From contig NZ_RSEB01000002.1 of NCBI RefSeq assembly GCF_003933745.1, forward strand, positions 558,001 to 622,000: DNA of 64,000 bases, in the 5' to 3' direction. This DNA is from Glycomyces terrestris (GTDB lineage: Bacteria; Actinomycetota; Actinomycetes; Mycobacteriales; Micromonosporaceae). The notes under the pieces are model-generated. The model saw only the letters and a list, made by a program, of their open reading frames with translations, was not told the DNA's origin and searched no databases. Positions 16,968 through 25,290 of this stretch are shown here, piece by piece. The position numbers and the translations under genes were made by a program. How positions within the stretch are numbered: position 1 is the stretch's first letter; each line of letters starts with the position of its first letter.

Positions 16968-17010
16968 GTAGTTCGTACTACGAACCATAATAGTTCGCAG
17001 TACGAACTAC
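16968..17010. promoter_or_regulatory. double palindromic operator between divergent genes
   Basis: Outer arms GTAGTTCGTACT (16968-16979) and AGTACGAACTAC (16999-17010) are exact reverse complements. Inside lie GTTCGTA-C-TACGAAC (16971-16985) and GTTCG-CAGTA-CGAAC-like half sites, so one 43-base block holds two dimer sites. The central ATAATA is a TATTAT -10 candidate on the minus strand. MarR, HxlR or TetR regulators bind such sites. Confidence 0.6.
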
Positions 17011-17104
17011 AAGGGTCGGCGACGGTCCGTTCCGTGACCCCGGCCACCCGTGGGCCGCACTCGGACCAGATGACACCGCGGAGGAACTCCGATACCGTCT
17101 GTGC

Positions 17105-18283
17105 ATGAGCGCCACCACGAATGCCTCGAACGACCTGCCCGGCGACCCGCTCCGGCAGCTCACCCTCGACCAGCTCCGCCAGCGCACCAGCGAGAAGTGG
17201 CGGGCCTACCCGGCCGACGTCCTGCCGCTGTGGGTCGCCGAGATGGACGTCCTCCTCGCCCCGCCCGTCGCCAAGGCCGTCACCGACGCGGTCGCCGCCG
17301 GCGACACCGGCTACCCCGCCGGGACCGACTACGCCGACGCCGTCGCCGAGTTCGCCGCCGCCCGCTGGAACTGGACCGACCTCACCCGCGACCGGATCAG
17401 GACGGCGCCGGACATCATGATCGGCGTGGTCGAGATGATCAAGGCCCTCACCGGCCCCGGCGACGCGGTCGTCATCAACAGCCCCGTCTACCCGCCGTTC
17501 CACCGCTTCCCGGTCTTCAACGACCGCAAGGTGATCGAGGCGCCCCTCGGGCCCGACCACCGCATCGACTTCGCCGCGCTCGCCGCCGCCTTCGAGCTCG
17601 CCCTCGGCCGCGGCGGCCGCGCCGTCTTCCTCCTGTGCAGCCCCCACAACCCGACCGGGACCGTCCACACCAGAGACGAGCTCGAGCGCGTCGCCCGCCT
17701 CGCCGCCGACTACGGGGTGCGGGTCGTCGCCGACGAGGCCCACGCGCCGATCGTGGCCCCCGGCACCGAATTCGCGCCGTACCTGACGGTGCGCGGCGGC
17801 GAGACCGGCCTCGCGGTGACCTCGGCGGCCAAGGCGTGGAACCTGCCGGGCCTCAAGGGCGCGGTCGCCATCGCCGGGACCGGCGCGGCGGACGACCTCG
17901 CGCGCATGCCCGAGGAGATGAGCAGCAGCATCAGCCACATCGGCGCCGTCGCGCACGCCGCGGCGTTCCGCGAGGGCGGCGCCTGGCTCGACGCGCTCCT
18001 GGCCGGCCTGGCCGACAACCGGCGCCTGCTCTCCCGGCTCCTGGCCGAGCGGCTGCCCGGCGTCCGCTACCGCCCCGGCCCGGGCACCTACCTCGCCTGG
18101 CTCGACTGCCGCGCCCTCGGGCTCGGCGCCGACCCGGCGGCGGTCTTCCTCGATCGCGGCCGCGTCGCCGTCAACTCCGGGCTCCCGTTCGGCACCGGCG
18201 GCGAAGGCCATGTGCGCCTGAACTACGCGACCTCCCCGGAGATCCTGACCGAGGCCGTCGAGCGCATGGCCGCGGCGCTCTGA
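17105..18283 (+). CDS. MalY/PatB-type PLP aminotransferase (C-S lyase)
   Basis: 392 residues, normal for fold-type I MalY/PatB proteins. Features: PLWVAEMDV near residue 41 (the MalY/PatB signature), NSPVYPPFH (about 125-133), PHNPTGT (190-196), VVADEAHAPI with the PLP-binding Asp, and the Schiff-base lysine K243 in SAAKAWNLPGLKGA. Such enzymes cleave cystathionine or cysteine conjugates, or act as aminotransferases; the substrate here cannot be told from sequence. It faces the NADH-dehydrogenase-like gene across the double palindrome and may share its control. The ATG at 17105 gives the usual N-terminus. Confidence 0.88.
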   Translation: MSATTNASNDLPGDPLRQLTLDQLRQRTSEKWRAYPADVLPLWVAEMDVLLAPPVAKAVTDAVAAGDTGYPAGTDYADAVAEFAAARWNWTDLTRDRIRTAPDIMIGVVEMIKALTGPGDAVVINSPVYPPFHRFPVFNDRKVIEAPLGPDHRIDFAALAAAFELALGRGGRAVFLLCSPHNPTGTVHTRDELERVARLAADYGVRVVADEAHAPIVAPGTEFAPYLTVRGGETGLAVTSAAKAWNLPGLKGAVAIAGTGAADDLARMPEEMSSSISHIGAVAHAAAFREGGAWLDALLAGLADNRRLLSRLLAERLPGVRYRPGPGTYLAWLDCRALGLGADPAAVFLDRGRVAVNSGLPFGTGGEGHVRLNYATSPEILTEAVERMAAAL

Positions 18284-18331
18284 GAACTGTCGCAACCGCG
18301 ACAACGCGCAATCTTGGCATCGCGGACAAGC

Positions 18332-18360
18332 TTCACATTACTGCTCGGTAACGGTAGTCT
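18332..18360 (+). promoter_or_regulatory. promoter of the SGNH-lectin gene
   Basis: TTCACA (18332-18337) and TAGTCT (18355-18360) are separated by exactly 17 bases; the start codon lies about 50 bases further. Inside the spacer TTAC-N6-GTAA (18338-18351) is an inverted repeat and possible operator. Confidence 0.55.
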
Positions 18361-18411
18361 CCTGGCTACGGGCCATCGAAGGCCATCCATGTTTCCCAAC
18401 AGGAGACTGCC

Positions 18412-19977
18412 ATGTCCACTCCCCGGAGACGATGGGCCGCAGCGGTACTCGCTGCGGCTCTCACCACCCTCACCCTGACCACGGCGCTCCCGGCCCAGGC
18501 CCAGCAGCGCCCCGGCATCGTCCCGCTCCCCGCCGGCCTCGAGGCGATCCGCGCCGCCGAGGCCCAAGCCCTGTACGGCGACCCCGGCATCCGCCCGCTC
18601 GACGACCGCCAGACCTCCCTGGTCGCCATGGGCGACAGCGAAATCTCCGGCGAGGGCGTCGGCAACTACGACCCGGACACCCACCGCGACGGCAACTGGT
18701 GCGACCGCTCGTACGACCAGGCGCTGTTCCGCGTCGGCATCGAGAGCGACGTCCAGTACAACGTCTCGTGCTCCGGCGGCGCCTCCCCGCACCTCATCGA
18801 AGGCTCCGGCGAGCACCAGTGGGACGAGCTCAACCAGGGCGACAACCTCGCCATCAAGGCCCGCAACACGCACGTCAAGCTGGTGTGGATCGTGGTGGGC
18901 GCCAACGACGAAGGCGGCATCGAGTTCGGCCCGACCGCGACCGGCTGCGTCACCGACCGCATCCTCCTCCGCGGCCCGTGCTGGCCCGACCACACGGACA
19001 CCTGGGAGGCCCGCGTCGAGGTCACCCAGGACGGCGTCGAGACCGCGATCGACGCGGTCCGCCAGACCATGACCGACGCCGGCTACCTCGCCACCGACTA
19101 CGACCTCGTCGTCATGTCCTACCCGAGCCCCGGCGGCCCCGACGTCGAGGACAACCCCGACTTCCCGGGCTGGTGGGCCGGCGGCTGCCTGCTCTACCTC
19201 GCCGACGCGGCGTTCGCGCGCAACAAGGCCGTGCCGCTGTTCGAGGCCGGCATCCGCGACGCGGCCCTCGGCAAGGGCGCGCGGTACCTGAACGCGCAGC
19301 GCCTGTTCGACGGCCACGGCGTGTGCGAGCAGCAGCCGTGGGCGCGCGGCGTGTACGCGGAGGTCGGCCTCCTGCCCTCCGAGCACGCGTTCCGGCAGTC
19401 CCTGCACCCCAACTACCTCGGGCACGGGGCCTTCGCGGAGTGCATCACCGACTTCTACGAGCACCCCGACTGGGAGACCGCGACCTGCGTCGACCCGGCG
19501 AGCACGAACAGCGCCGTGCTCTACGAGGGCCTCTTCGAGTTCACGGACCTGCGCGCCGCCACCGGGCTCTGCGTCGACGCCGAGGGCTACGACTCGCGCA
19601 ACGGCACCGACCTCGTCTCCTGGGACTGCCACGGCGGCCGCAACCAGGGCTTCTGGTACGACGCGCAGCAGCGGTCGCTCCACGTGGAGCTCTCGCACGA
19701 CCGCTGCGTGGACGTCGAGGGCGGCCGCGTCCAGGCCGGCGCGGCGCTCGTCCTGTGGGACTGCCACGGCGGCCTGAACCAGGAGTTCACCATGGACGCC
19801 GGCGGCATCCACCCGGCCGGGCACCCGAGCCTGTGCCTCGCCTTCGACGGCGCGGCGGCCGGCTCGCCCCTGGTCCTGGCCTCGTGCGGCACGAGCGCGG
19901 TCAAACCCGCGTCCCGCAGCTACGCCGACCCGGTCGGCTACGGCCACGACGACTGGATCGGCTCCAGCGTCTACTAG
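18412..19977 (+). CDS. secreted SGNH hydrolase-like protein with ricin B lectin domain
   Basis: 521 residues. A Sec signal peptide (basic MSTPRRRW, hydrophobic core, ALPAQA at about 25-30) is followed by an SGNH-like domain in which the usual GDSL block reads GDSEISGEG (G74-D75-S76). NVSCSGG, VVGANDEGG (the Gly-x-Asn block) and SLHPNYLGHG (catalytic His) are in the expected order. From about residue 365 a ricin-type beta-trefoil lectin begins, with repeated LVSWDCHGGRNQGFW and LVLWDCHGGLNQEF units (QxW-type). It is therefore probably an extracellular esterase or lipase targeted to a glycan. AGGAG precedes the ATG. Many Cys residues suggest disulphides. Confidence 0.85.
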   Translation: MSTPRRRWAAAVLAAALTTLTLTTALPAQAQQRPGIVPLPAGLEAIRAAEAQALYGDPGIRPLDDRQTSLVAMGDSEISGEGVGNYDPDTHRDGNWCDRSYDQALFRVGIESDVQYNVSCSGGASPHLIEGSGEHQWDELNQGDNLAIKARNTHVKLVWIVVGANDEGGIEFGPTATGCVTDRILLRGPCWPDHTDTWEARVEVTQDGVETAIDAVRQTMTDAGYLATDYDLVVMSYPSPGGPDVEDNPDFPGWWAGGCLLYLADAAFARNKAVPLFEAGIRDAALGKGARYLNAQRLFDGHGVCEQQPWARGVYAEVGLLPSEHAFRQSLHPNYLGHGAFAECITDFYEHPDWETATCVDPASTNSAVLYEGLFEFTDLRAATGLCVDAEGYDSRNGTDLVSWDCHGGRNQGFWYDAQQRSLHVELSHDRCVDVEGGRVQAGAALVLWDCHGGLNQEFTMDAGGIHPAGHPSLCLAFDGAAAGSPLVLASCGTSAVKPASRSYADPVGYGHDDWIGSSVY

Positions 19978-20022
19978 GGACTGCCGGGCGCGCCGCCGCG
20001 ACCGCGACGGCGCGCCCGCACC

Positions 20023-22404
20023 TCAGTCCTCGATGTCGCCGTAGACCAGGCCGCGGCCGTTCGTGGCGATGTAGACGCGCCCGTAGACCTCCGGGTCGCC
20101 GGTGACCGCCTTCCCGGTCCAGCCCCACTGGTGCGCGTCGTCGTTGACGCGGACCCAGTTGCGGCCCTCGTCGGTCGAGCGCCAGATGCCCCGGGTGGGC
20201 CCGGCCTTCGCCGACGCGAAGATCGTCGGGTACCCGCGCCGGGTGCGCGCCTTGCCGAAGCCGACCGCGTCGGCCTCGGCGAAGTCCCGCACCCGCGTCC
20301 AGCGCCTCCCGCCGTCGGTGCTGCGCCACATGCCGTAGGTCTTGCCGGCCTCGCCGCCGACGAGCCACAGCTGCGCCCGCTTGCCCGGCACGGCCCGGAA
20401 GTCCACGGGCCCTTCGGAGGGCAGGCCCGAGGCCCCCGTCGCGGTGAACGCCAGCCCGCCGTTCGCGGACGCGTAGAACGCCCCGGCGGCGAACGCGTAG
20501 AACCGGTTCGCGTCGACCCGGTCCGCCCGCACCAGCGCCCCCGCGGGGAGCCCCTCCACGGGCGTCCACGTCTGACCCAGGTCGGTGCTGAACACCGGTG
20601 CGGTGGTGCCGTTCCCGGGGGACCACACGATCACCGCGCCGTCCGCGCCGACCGCCACCGAGCCGGCGTTCCCGCCTCCCGCGACCCCGTCGAGCCGGGC
20701 CGTGGTCAGCCACGTCGCGCCGCCGTCGGTCGAGACCCCCACGTGCCCGTCGGTGTCGCCCTCGACGTCGCCGGTCCCGACCACGATCCGCCGGTCCAGC
20801 CCCGCGAAGTCCACCCCGCGGCCCGACGTCCAGTTCGGACGCCGGATCTGCACGCCGGCCGCGCCGAGGTCGGTCTGCACGAACCCGCCGAGGTCGCCCA
20901 TCGCCGAGACGAGCGTCCCGCCGAGCGCCGCGATGTCCTGCACCGCGGTCTCCTCCAAGCCCTCGGCCCGCACCGCGACGGTGAACGGGTCCACCGGGAG
21001 CGCGATCTGGTGCCCCGCTTCGGAATCCCAGCCGACGAGCGCGCCCTGCGAGTCCCACTGCGTCAGGCTCTCGGTGCCCCAGATCGTGGCGCCGGTGCCC
21101 CACATGATGCGGTCGGAGTCGTGCGGGTCGATGGCGAGCGCGTCGATCATCCAGCCGTGCTTGACTGCGTACGCGGGCCCGTCGTCGCTGTTCCCGAAGC
21201 TCAGCCACGCGCTCCCGGTGCTGTCCATCTCGAACCGGTCGGTGCGGTCCGGCGGCCACGACCAGTTCGCGTCCCACACGTAGTCCCAGCTGGTCTCCCA
21301 GGTCGCGCCGGAGTCCGTGGAGCGGTAGAGGATCTCGTCGGGCCACCAGTTGTTCTGGGTCGCGACCATGAGCGTGCCCGGGCGGCGCCGGTCGACGGTG
21401 AGCCCGCCGAAGCCGGGGATCGCGCCGACCGGGTTGTACGTCGGCGTCACGTCGGTCCACTCGCCGGTCGCGAGCGACAGCCGCTGCACCGACCCGCCGC
21501 GGCCCGAGGACGGCGCGCCGTTGTACGGGCCCGGGTCCCAGCCGGTGACGACGAAGAGGTGGCCGTGCTCGTGGTCGAACGCGGCCTGCTTCGGGATGGT
21601 CCGGTTCCCGTCCGCCCGCCCGAGCGCCGCGGCCGCCCCGGGCACGGCCTGCCAGGTCGCGCCCCCGTCGGCGGAGACGTACAGCGGGTCGTCGGGGTCG
21701 GCGACGCCGACGAAGACGCGCTCGCCCGCCAGGTCGAAGTCGATCCAGACGACGCCCTGGTTGTCGTCGGAGTAGTCGCTGGAGGGGTCCTGCACGAAGT
21801 TCCCCGCGTTGGGGAACGCCTCGACCTTCGCCCACGTGCGTCCGAAGTCGACGGACCTCCACAGCCCGTTCCCGTTCGGCGTCCCGAGGTACACGGTCGC
21901 GTTGTCGAACGGGCTCACCGCGAGCCGCTCGCCCATGCCGCGGCCGGGCATGTTGCCGCCCTGCTTGAACGGGAGCTCGGCGACGCCCCACGTGTCGCCG
22001 TAGTCGTCCGAGTAGAGGACCGCGCCGCTGTTGGGGTCCCAGTCGTTCGTATAGGTCCCGACCGCCGCGTAGGTCCGCCGCGGCTCCACCGGGTCGGTCG
22101 CCACCGACACGACCCCGGTGTAGCCCCAGAGGTCCCACCCGACCCAGTCGAGCAGCGGCTTCCAGGTCTGCGAGCCCTCCTGCCAGCGGTACAGGCCGCC
22201 GATGTCGGTGCGGGCGTAGATGAGATCGGCCTCGGTCTCGTTGAAGACGATGCCGGGGACGTAGCCGCCGCCGTTGACCACGGCGTTGCGCCAGACGTAG
22301 CCGTCCTCGCAGCGGCCGCCGGCCTTGGCCGCGGCGGTGCCGGGAACGGCCGCGGCCGCCACCGCGGCGGCGCCGAGCGAGGCGGCGAAAGTGCGTCGTC
22401 GCAC
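20023..22404 (-). CDS. secreted GH74 xyloglucanase
   Basis: 793 residues from a GTG at 22404 with GAGGAG 6 bases upstream. MRRRTFAASLGAAAVAAAAV is a twin-arginine-like or Sec signal ending near residue 26 (TAAAKA). The mature protein is the two-propeller GH74 fold: repeated SxDxGxTW Asp-box-like turns (YSDDYGDTW, SADGGATW, STDSGATW, STDGGRRW), with the catalytic Asp pair predicted at D67 (ARTDIGGLYRW) and D504 (AMGDLGGFVQ). GH74 enzymes cut the beta-1,4-glucan backbone of xyloglucan outside the cell. There is no CBM, unlike many actinobacterial GH74 proteins. It is divergent from a GH3 beta-glucosidase that could finish the oligosaccharides. Confidence 0.92.
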   Translation of the reverse strand: MRRRTFAASLGAAAVAAAAVPGTAAAKAGGRCEDGYVWRNAVVNGGGYVPGIVFNETEADLIYARTDIGGLYRWQEGSQTWKPLLDWVGWDLWGYTGVVSVATDPVEPRRTYAAVGTYTNDWDPNSGAVLYSDDYGDTWGVAELPFKQGGNMPGRGMGERLAVSPFDNATVYLGTPNGNGLWRSVDFGRTWAKVEAFPNAGNFVQDPSSDYSDDNQGVVWIDFDLAGERVFVGVADPDDPLYVSADGGATWQAVPGAAAALGRADGNRTIPKQAAFDHEHGHLFVVTGWDPGPYNGAPSSGRGGSVQRLSLATGEWTDVTPTYNPVGAIPGFGGLTVDRRRPGTLMVATQNNWWPDEILYRSTDSGATWETSWDYVWDANWSWPPDRTDRFEMDSTGSAWLSFGNSDDGPAYAVKHGWMIDALAIDPHDSDRIMWGTGATIWGTESLTQWDSQGALVGWDSEAGHQIALPVDPFTVAVRAEGLEETAVQDIAALGGTLVSAMGDLGGFVQTDLGAAGVQIRRPNWTSGRGVDFAGLDRRIVVGTGDVEGDTDGHVGVSTDGGATWLTTARLDGVAGGGNAGSVAVGADGAVIVWSPGNGTTAPVFSTDLGQTWTPVEGLPAGALVRADRVDANRFYAFAAGAFYASANGGLAFTATGASGLPSEGPVDFRAVPGKRAQLWLVGGEAGKTYGMWRSTDGGRRWTRVRDFAEADAVGFGKARTRRGYPTIFASAKAGPTRGIWRSTDEGRNWVRVNDDAHQWGWTGKAVTGDPEVYGRVYIATNGRGLVYGDIED

Positions 22405-22469
22405 GTTGTGCTCCTCAAGGGGTCACCGGGACACCGGACCGAGGGAGGGGCCGGGCCCGAGGGGTTAGT

Positions 22470-22509
22470 TTGGAGCGCCAACATAACAGCCGGGCCGGGC
22501 CGCAGGCAA
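22470..22509 (-). promoter_or_regulatory. GH74 promoter with LacI-type operator over -10
   Basis: On the minus strand TTGCCT (22509-22504), an 18-base spacer and TATGTT (22485-22480) form a promoter. The half-palindrome TTGG-CGCT-CCAA (22481-22470) overlaps the -10 and the start point. Its GGCGCTCC core resembles LacI-family cellulose/oligosaccharide operators. The rest of the 22510-22782 stretch is AT-poor and shows no gene. Confidence 0.55.
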
Positions 22510-22782
22510 TACTCGCGCCCCAGCTCCCGCAGCCCCCGACCCAGCTCCCACCGCCCTCGCCCCAGCTCCGCGACCGAGATCCCATCCATCGCATTGACGC
22601 CGCCTGATCATTCCGCAGTGGAATGTCGGCCCCCCGAGGGCACCCTTGAAACCGGGGGCCGTAGGCTCGCGAAGCAATTCGGGCTGCGCCCGAACCGCCC
22701 CAGCCTCCTCGCCACCACCTCACCCCGCCTCGCCACCATCCCACCCCACCGCCACCCGTCCCGCTCCGGGTCATCCCGCCCG

Positions 22783-22811
22783 TAGACGTGGGAGCGCTCT
22801 TCCGTTACTGT
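22783..22811 (+). promoter_or_regulatory. GH3 promoter with CebR-type box in the spacer
   Basis: TAGACG (22783-22788) and TACTGT (22806-22811) are 17 bases apart. The spacer begins with TGGGAGCGCTCTTC (22789-22802), which matches the Streptomyces CebR box TGGGAGCGCTCCCA in its first 11 positions. A bound repressor here would sit exactly between -35 and -10. Confidence 0.65.
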
Positions 22812-22861
22812 GGAACACGGTTGGGGCCTGTCCACCCGCTCACCCCTCAAGGAGCAGACCC

Positions 22862-24790
22862 ATGGGCGCGAGCCTGCCCGCACTCTTCCGACGCCCCGCG
22901 ATCCTCTGGTCCGCACTGGCCGTCGCGCTGGCGGCCGCCGTCGTCACCGTGCTCCTCGTCGTGCCCGGCGCCGACGAGGGGCCCGCCGACGGCGACGGCG
23001 ACTACCTCGATGCGAGCCTCCCGATCGACGAGCGCGTCGCCGACCTCCTGGGCCGCATGACGATCGAGGAGAAGGTCGGCCAGATGACCCAAGTGGCTGT
23101 CCCCGCGATCGAGGCCGCGCCCGCCGACGTCCGCGAGTACGGCATCGGCTCCCTCCTCAACGGCGGCTCCGAAGCCCTCCACGACACCCCCGAGGCGTGG
23201 GCCGCCATGATCGACGGCTACCAGCGCGAGGCCCTCGACTCCCGGCTGGGCATCCCGCTCATGTACGGCATCGATGCCGTCCACGGCAACACCGCGATCC
23301 CCGGCGCCGTCGTCTTCCCGCACAACATCGGCCTCGGCGCCGCCCACGACCCCGACCTCGCCGGCCGCGCCGCCGCCGTCACCGCCGCCGAGACCCGCGC
23401 CGCCGGCATCCACTGGACCTTCGCCCCCTGCGTCTGCGTCGCCCGCGACAGCCGCTGGGGCCGCACCTACGAGTCCTACGGCGAAGACCCCGGCCTCGCC
23501 TTCGAGTACGCCGGCCCCGTCGTGCAGGGCTACCAGGGCGGCGACCTCACCGCGAACACGAGCGTCCTCGCCACCGCCAAGCACTACGTCGGCGACGGCG
23601 GCACCGCCTACAGCTCCTCCACCACCGGCGACTACCTCATCGACCAAGGCGTCACCACCCTCACCGAGGACGAACTCCGCGCAATCCACCTGGCGCCCTT
23701 CCGGGCCGCCGTCGACGCCGGCGTCGGCTCCGTCATGGCCTCGTTCTCCTCCACCGACCTCGGCGAGGGCCCCCTCAAGGTCCACGCCGACGAGTACCTC
23801 ATCACCGACGTCCTCAAAGGCGAACTCGGCTTCGACGGCTTCGTCGTCTCCGACTGGCAGGCCGTCGACCAGATCAGCGACGACTACGCCGAAGCCGTCC
23901 GCGCCTCGATCAACGCCGGGGTCGACATGGTAATGGTCCCCTTCGAATACCAGCGCTTCATCTCCACGCTCCTGTCCGAAGTGGAGTCCGGCGGCGTGAG
24001 CGAGGACCGCATCGACGACGCCGTCTCGCGCATCCTCACCCAGAAGTTCGCCCTCGGCCTCTTCGAGCAGCCCAACGGCGACACCTCCGGCGCCGCCGCC
24101 GTCGGCTCCGACGAGCACCGCGCCGTCGCCCGCGAAGCCGCCGCCGCCTCCCAGACCCTCCTGCGCAACGACGGCGACCTCCTCCCGCTCACCGGCCAGG
24201 AGCGCCTGTACGTCGCCGGCTCCGGCGCCGACTCCATCGGCCGCCAGACCGGCGGCTGGACCGCCTCCTGGCAGGGCTCGCTCGACACCCCGACCGAAGG
24301 CACCACGATCCTCGCCGGCATCCAGGAGGTCGCGCCGAACGCCGAGGTCACCTTCAGCGAAGACGCCTCAGCGCCCCTCGACGGCGCCGACGTCGGCATC
24401 GTCGTCGTCGCCGAAGACCCCTACGCGGAAGGCATAGGCGACGCCGGCGCGGGCGAGCACGACATGACCGTGTCCGAAGCGGACGCGGCCGCCATCGCCA
24501 CCGTGTGCGGCGCCGTCGACTGCGTCGTCATCGTCGTCTCAGGCCGCCCCATCGAGATCGAGGCGCACCTCGGCGACAGCGGCGCCGCAGCCGGCGTCGA
24601 CGCCCTGGTCGCCGCCTGGCTTCCCGGCAGCGAGGGCGCCGGCGTGGCCGACCCGCTCTTCGGCGCCACCCCGTACGACGGCCGCCTCCCCGTCAGCTGG
24701 CCCCGCCTGATCGCGGACGAGCCCCTGAACGTTGGCGACCCCGACTACGACCCCCTCTTCGCCTACGGCTTCGGACTCCAGACCCCCTGA
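22862..24790 (+). CDS. GH3 family beta-glucosidase, signal-anchored
   Basis: 642 residues. An N-terminal hydrophobic segment (about 14-35) without a clear Ala-x-Ala site suggests a signal anchor or an atypical signal peptide. The GH3 TIM-barrel shows GIPLMYGIDAVHGN (130-143), RDSRWGRTYESYGEDP, AKHYVGDGGT with K240-H241, and the nucleophile D331 in GFVVSDWQAV. The second alpha/beta domain includes LLRNDGDLLPL and GGWTASWQG. No fibronectin III domain is present. The enzyme should release glucose from cello-oligosaccharides or xyloglucan fragments. AAGGAG precedes the ATG. The CebR-like box in its promoter implies induction by cellobiose-type sugars. Confidence 0.93.
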   Translation: MGASLPALFRRPAILWSALAVALAAAVVTVLLVVPGADEGPADGDGDYLDASLPIDERVADLLGRMTIEEKVGQMTQVAVPAIEAAPADVREYGIGSLLNGGSEALHDTPEAWAAMIDGYQREALDSRLGIPLMYGIDAVHGNTAIPGAVVFPHNIGLGAAHDPDLAGRAAAVTAAETRAAGIHWTFAPCVCVARDSRWGRTYESYGEDPGLAFEYAGPVVQGYQGGDLTANTSVLATAKHYVGDGGTAYSSSTTGDYLIDQGVTTLTEDELRAIHLAPFRAAVDAGVGSVMASFSSTDLGEGPLKVHADEYLITDVLKGELGFDGFVVSDWQAVDQISDDYAEAVRASINAGVDMVMVPFEYQRFISTLLSEVESGGVSEDRIDDAVSRILTQKFALGLFEQPNGDTSGAAAVGSDEHRAVAREAAAASQTLLRNDGDLLPLTGQERLYVAGSGADSIGRQTGGWTASWQGSLDTPTEGTTILAGIQEVAPNAEVTFSEDASAPLDGADVGIVVVAEDPYAEGIGDAGAGEHDMTVSEADAAAIATVCGAVDCVVIVVSGRPIEIEAHLGDSGAAAGVDALVAAWLPGSEGAGVADPLFGATPYDGRLPVSWPRLIADEPLNVGDPDYDPLFAYGFGLQTP

Positions 24791-24797
24791 ACCGCAC

Positions 24798-24830
24798 CGG
24801 CGCCGCCGCCACCAGCAGGCGGCGGTGCCG
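24798..24830 (+). terminator. stem-loop after GH3 gene
   Basis: A 13-bp stem CGGCGCCGCCGCC / GGCGGCGGTGCCG (one G-U pair) with loop ACCAGCA, 7 bases after the stop. Confidence 0.65.
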
Positions 24831-24897
24831 TCAATCACCCGTCACAGGACGAGTCATCCGAGTGTGCCCGGAGGGTCCGACAATCCGAGTCCGGCCG

Positions 24898-25230
24898 TCA
24901 GGCCCGGACCGAGGTCTCGGCCGAGATCCACTCCAGATACGCCGGGTTCCCGGCCGTGATCGGGAGCATGACCACCTCGGGGACCTCGTAGCCGTGGCCG
25001 GCCTTGATGTGGGACTCCAGATCGGGGTAGGCCGCGGCGGTGGTCTTGAAGACGACCCGCCACTCCTGCGCGGTGTCGACCTTCCCCTCCCACCAGTAGA
25101 TGCTGCACAGCGGCCCGAAGACCTGCGCGCAGGCGGCGAGCCGGCCCTCGACGGCGCTGCGCGCCAACAGGGTCGCGGACTCGGCAGAATCGGTGGTCGT
25201 CACCACTTGGACGTGCTCGAACTCGGTCAT
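24898..25230 (-). CDS. cutA: CutA-like divalent cation tolerance protein
   Basis: 110 residues from the ATG at 25230, chosen because GGAGG lies 5 bases upstream and because it gives the standard CutA length; an in-frame start at 25269 is longer without reason. Recognised: VVTTTDSAESATLLARSAVEGRLAACAQV in the N-terminal half, then IYWWEGKVDTAQEWRVVFKTT and HGYEVPEVVMLPI, the trimeric ferredoxin-like CutA1 fold. Bacterial CutA was named for copper tolerance, but its molecular job is still unclear. It stands alone between the GH3 terminator and a CBM2-like protein gene. Confidence 0.92.
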   Translation of the reverse strand: MTEFEHVQVVTTTDSAESATLLARSAVEGRLAACAQVFGPLCSIYWWEGKVDTAQEWRVVFKTTAAAYPDLESHIKAGHGYEVPEVVMLPITAGNPAYLEWISAETSVRA

Positions 25231-25290
25231 GACCGCCTCCAAACCGCTTTGAGCGAGCCTATCGCTCATCGGCGCCCGCGGCGGAGAAAA

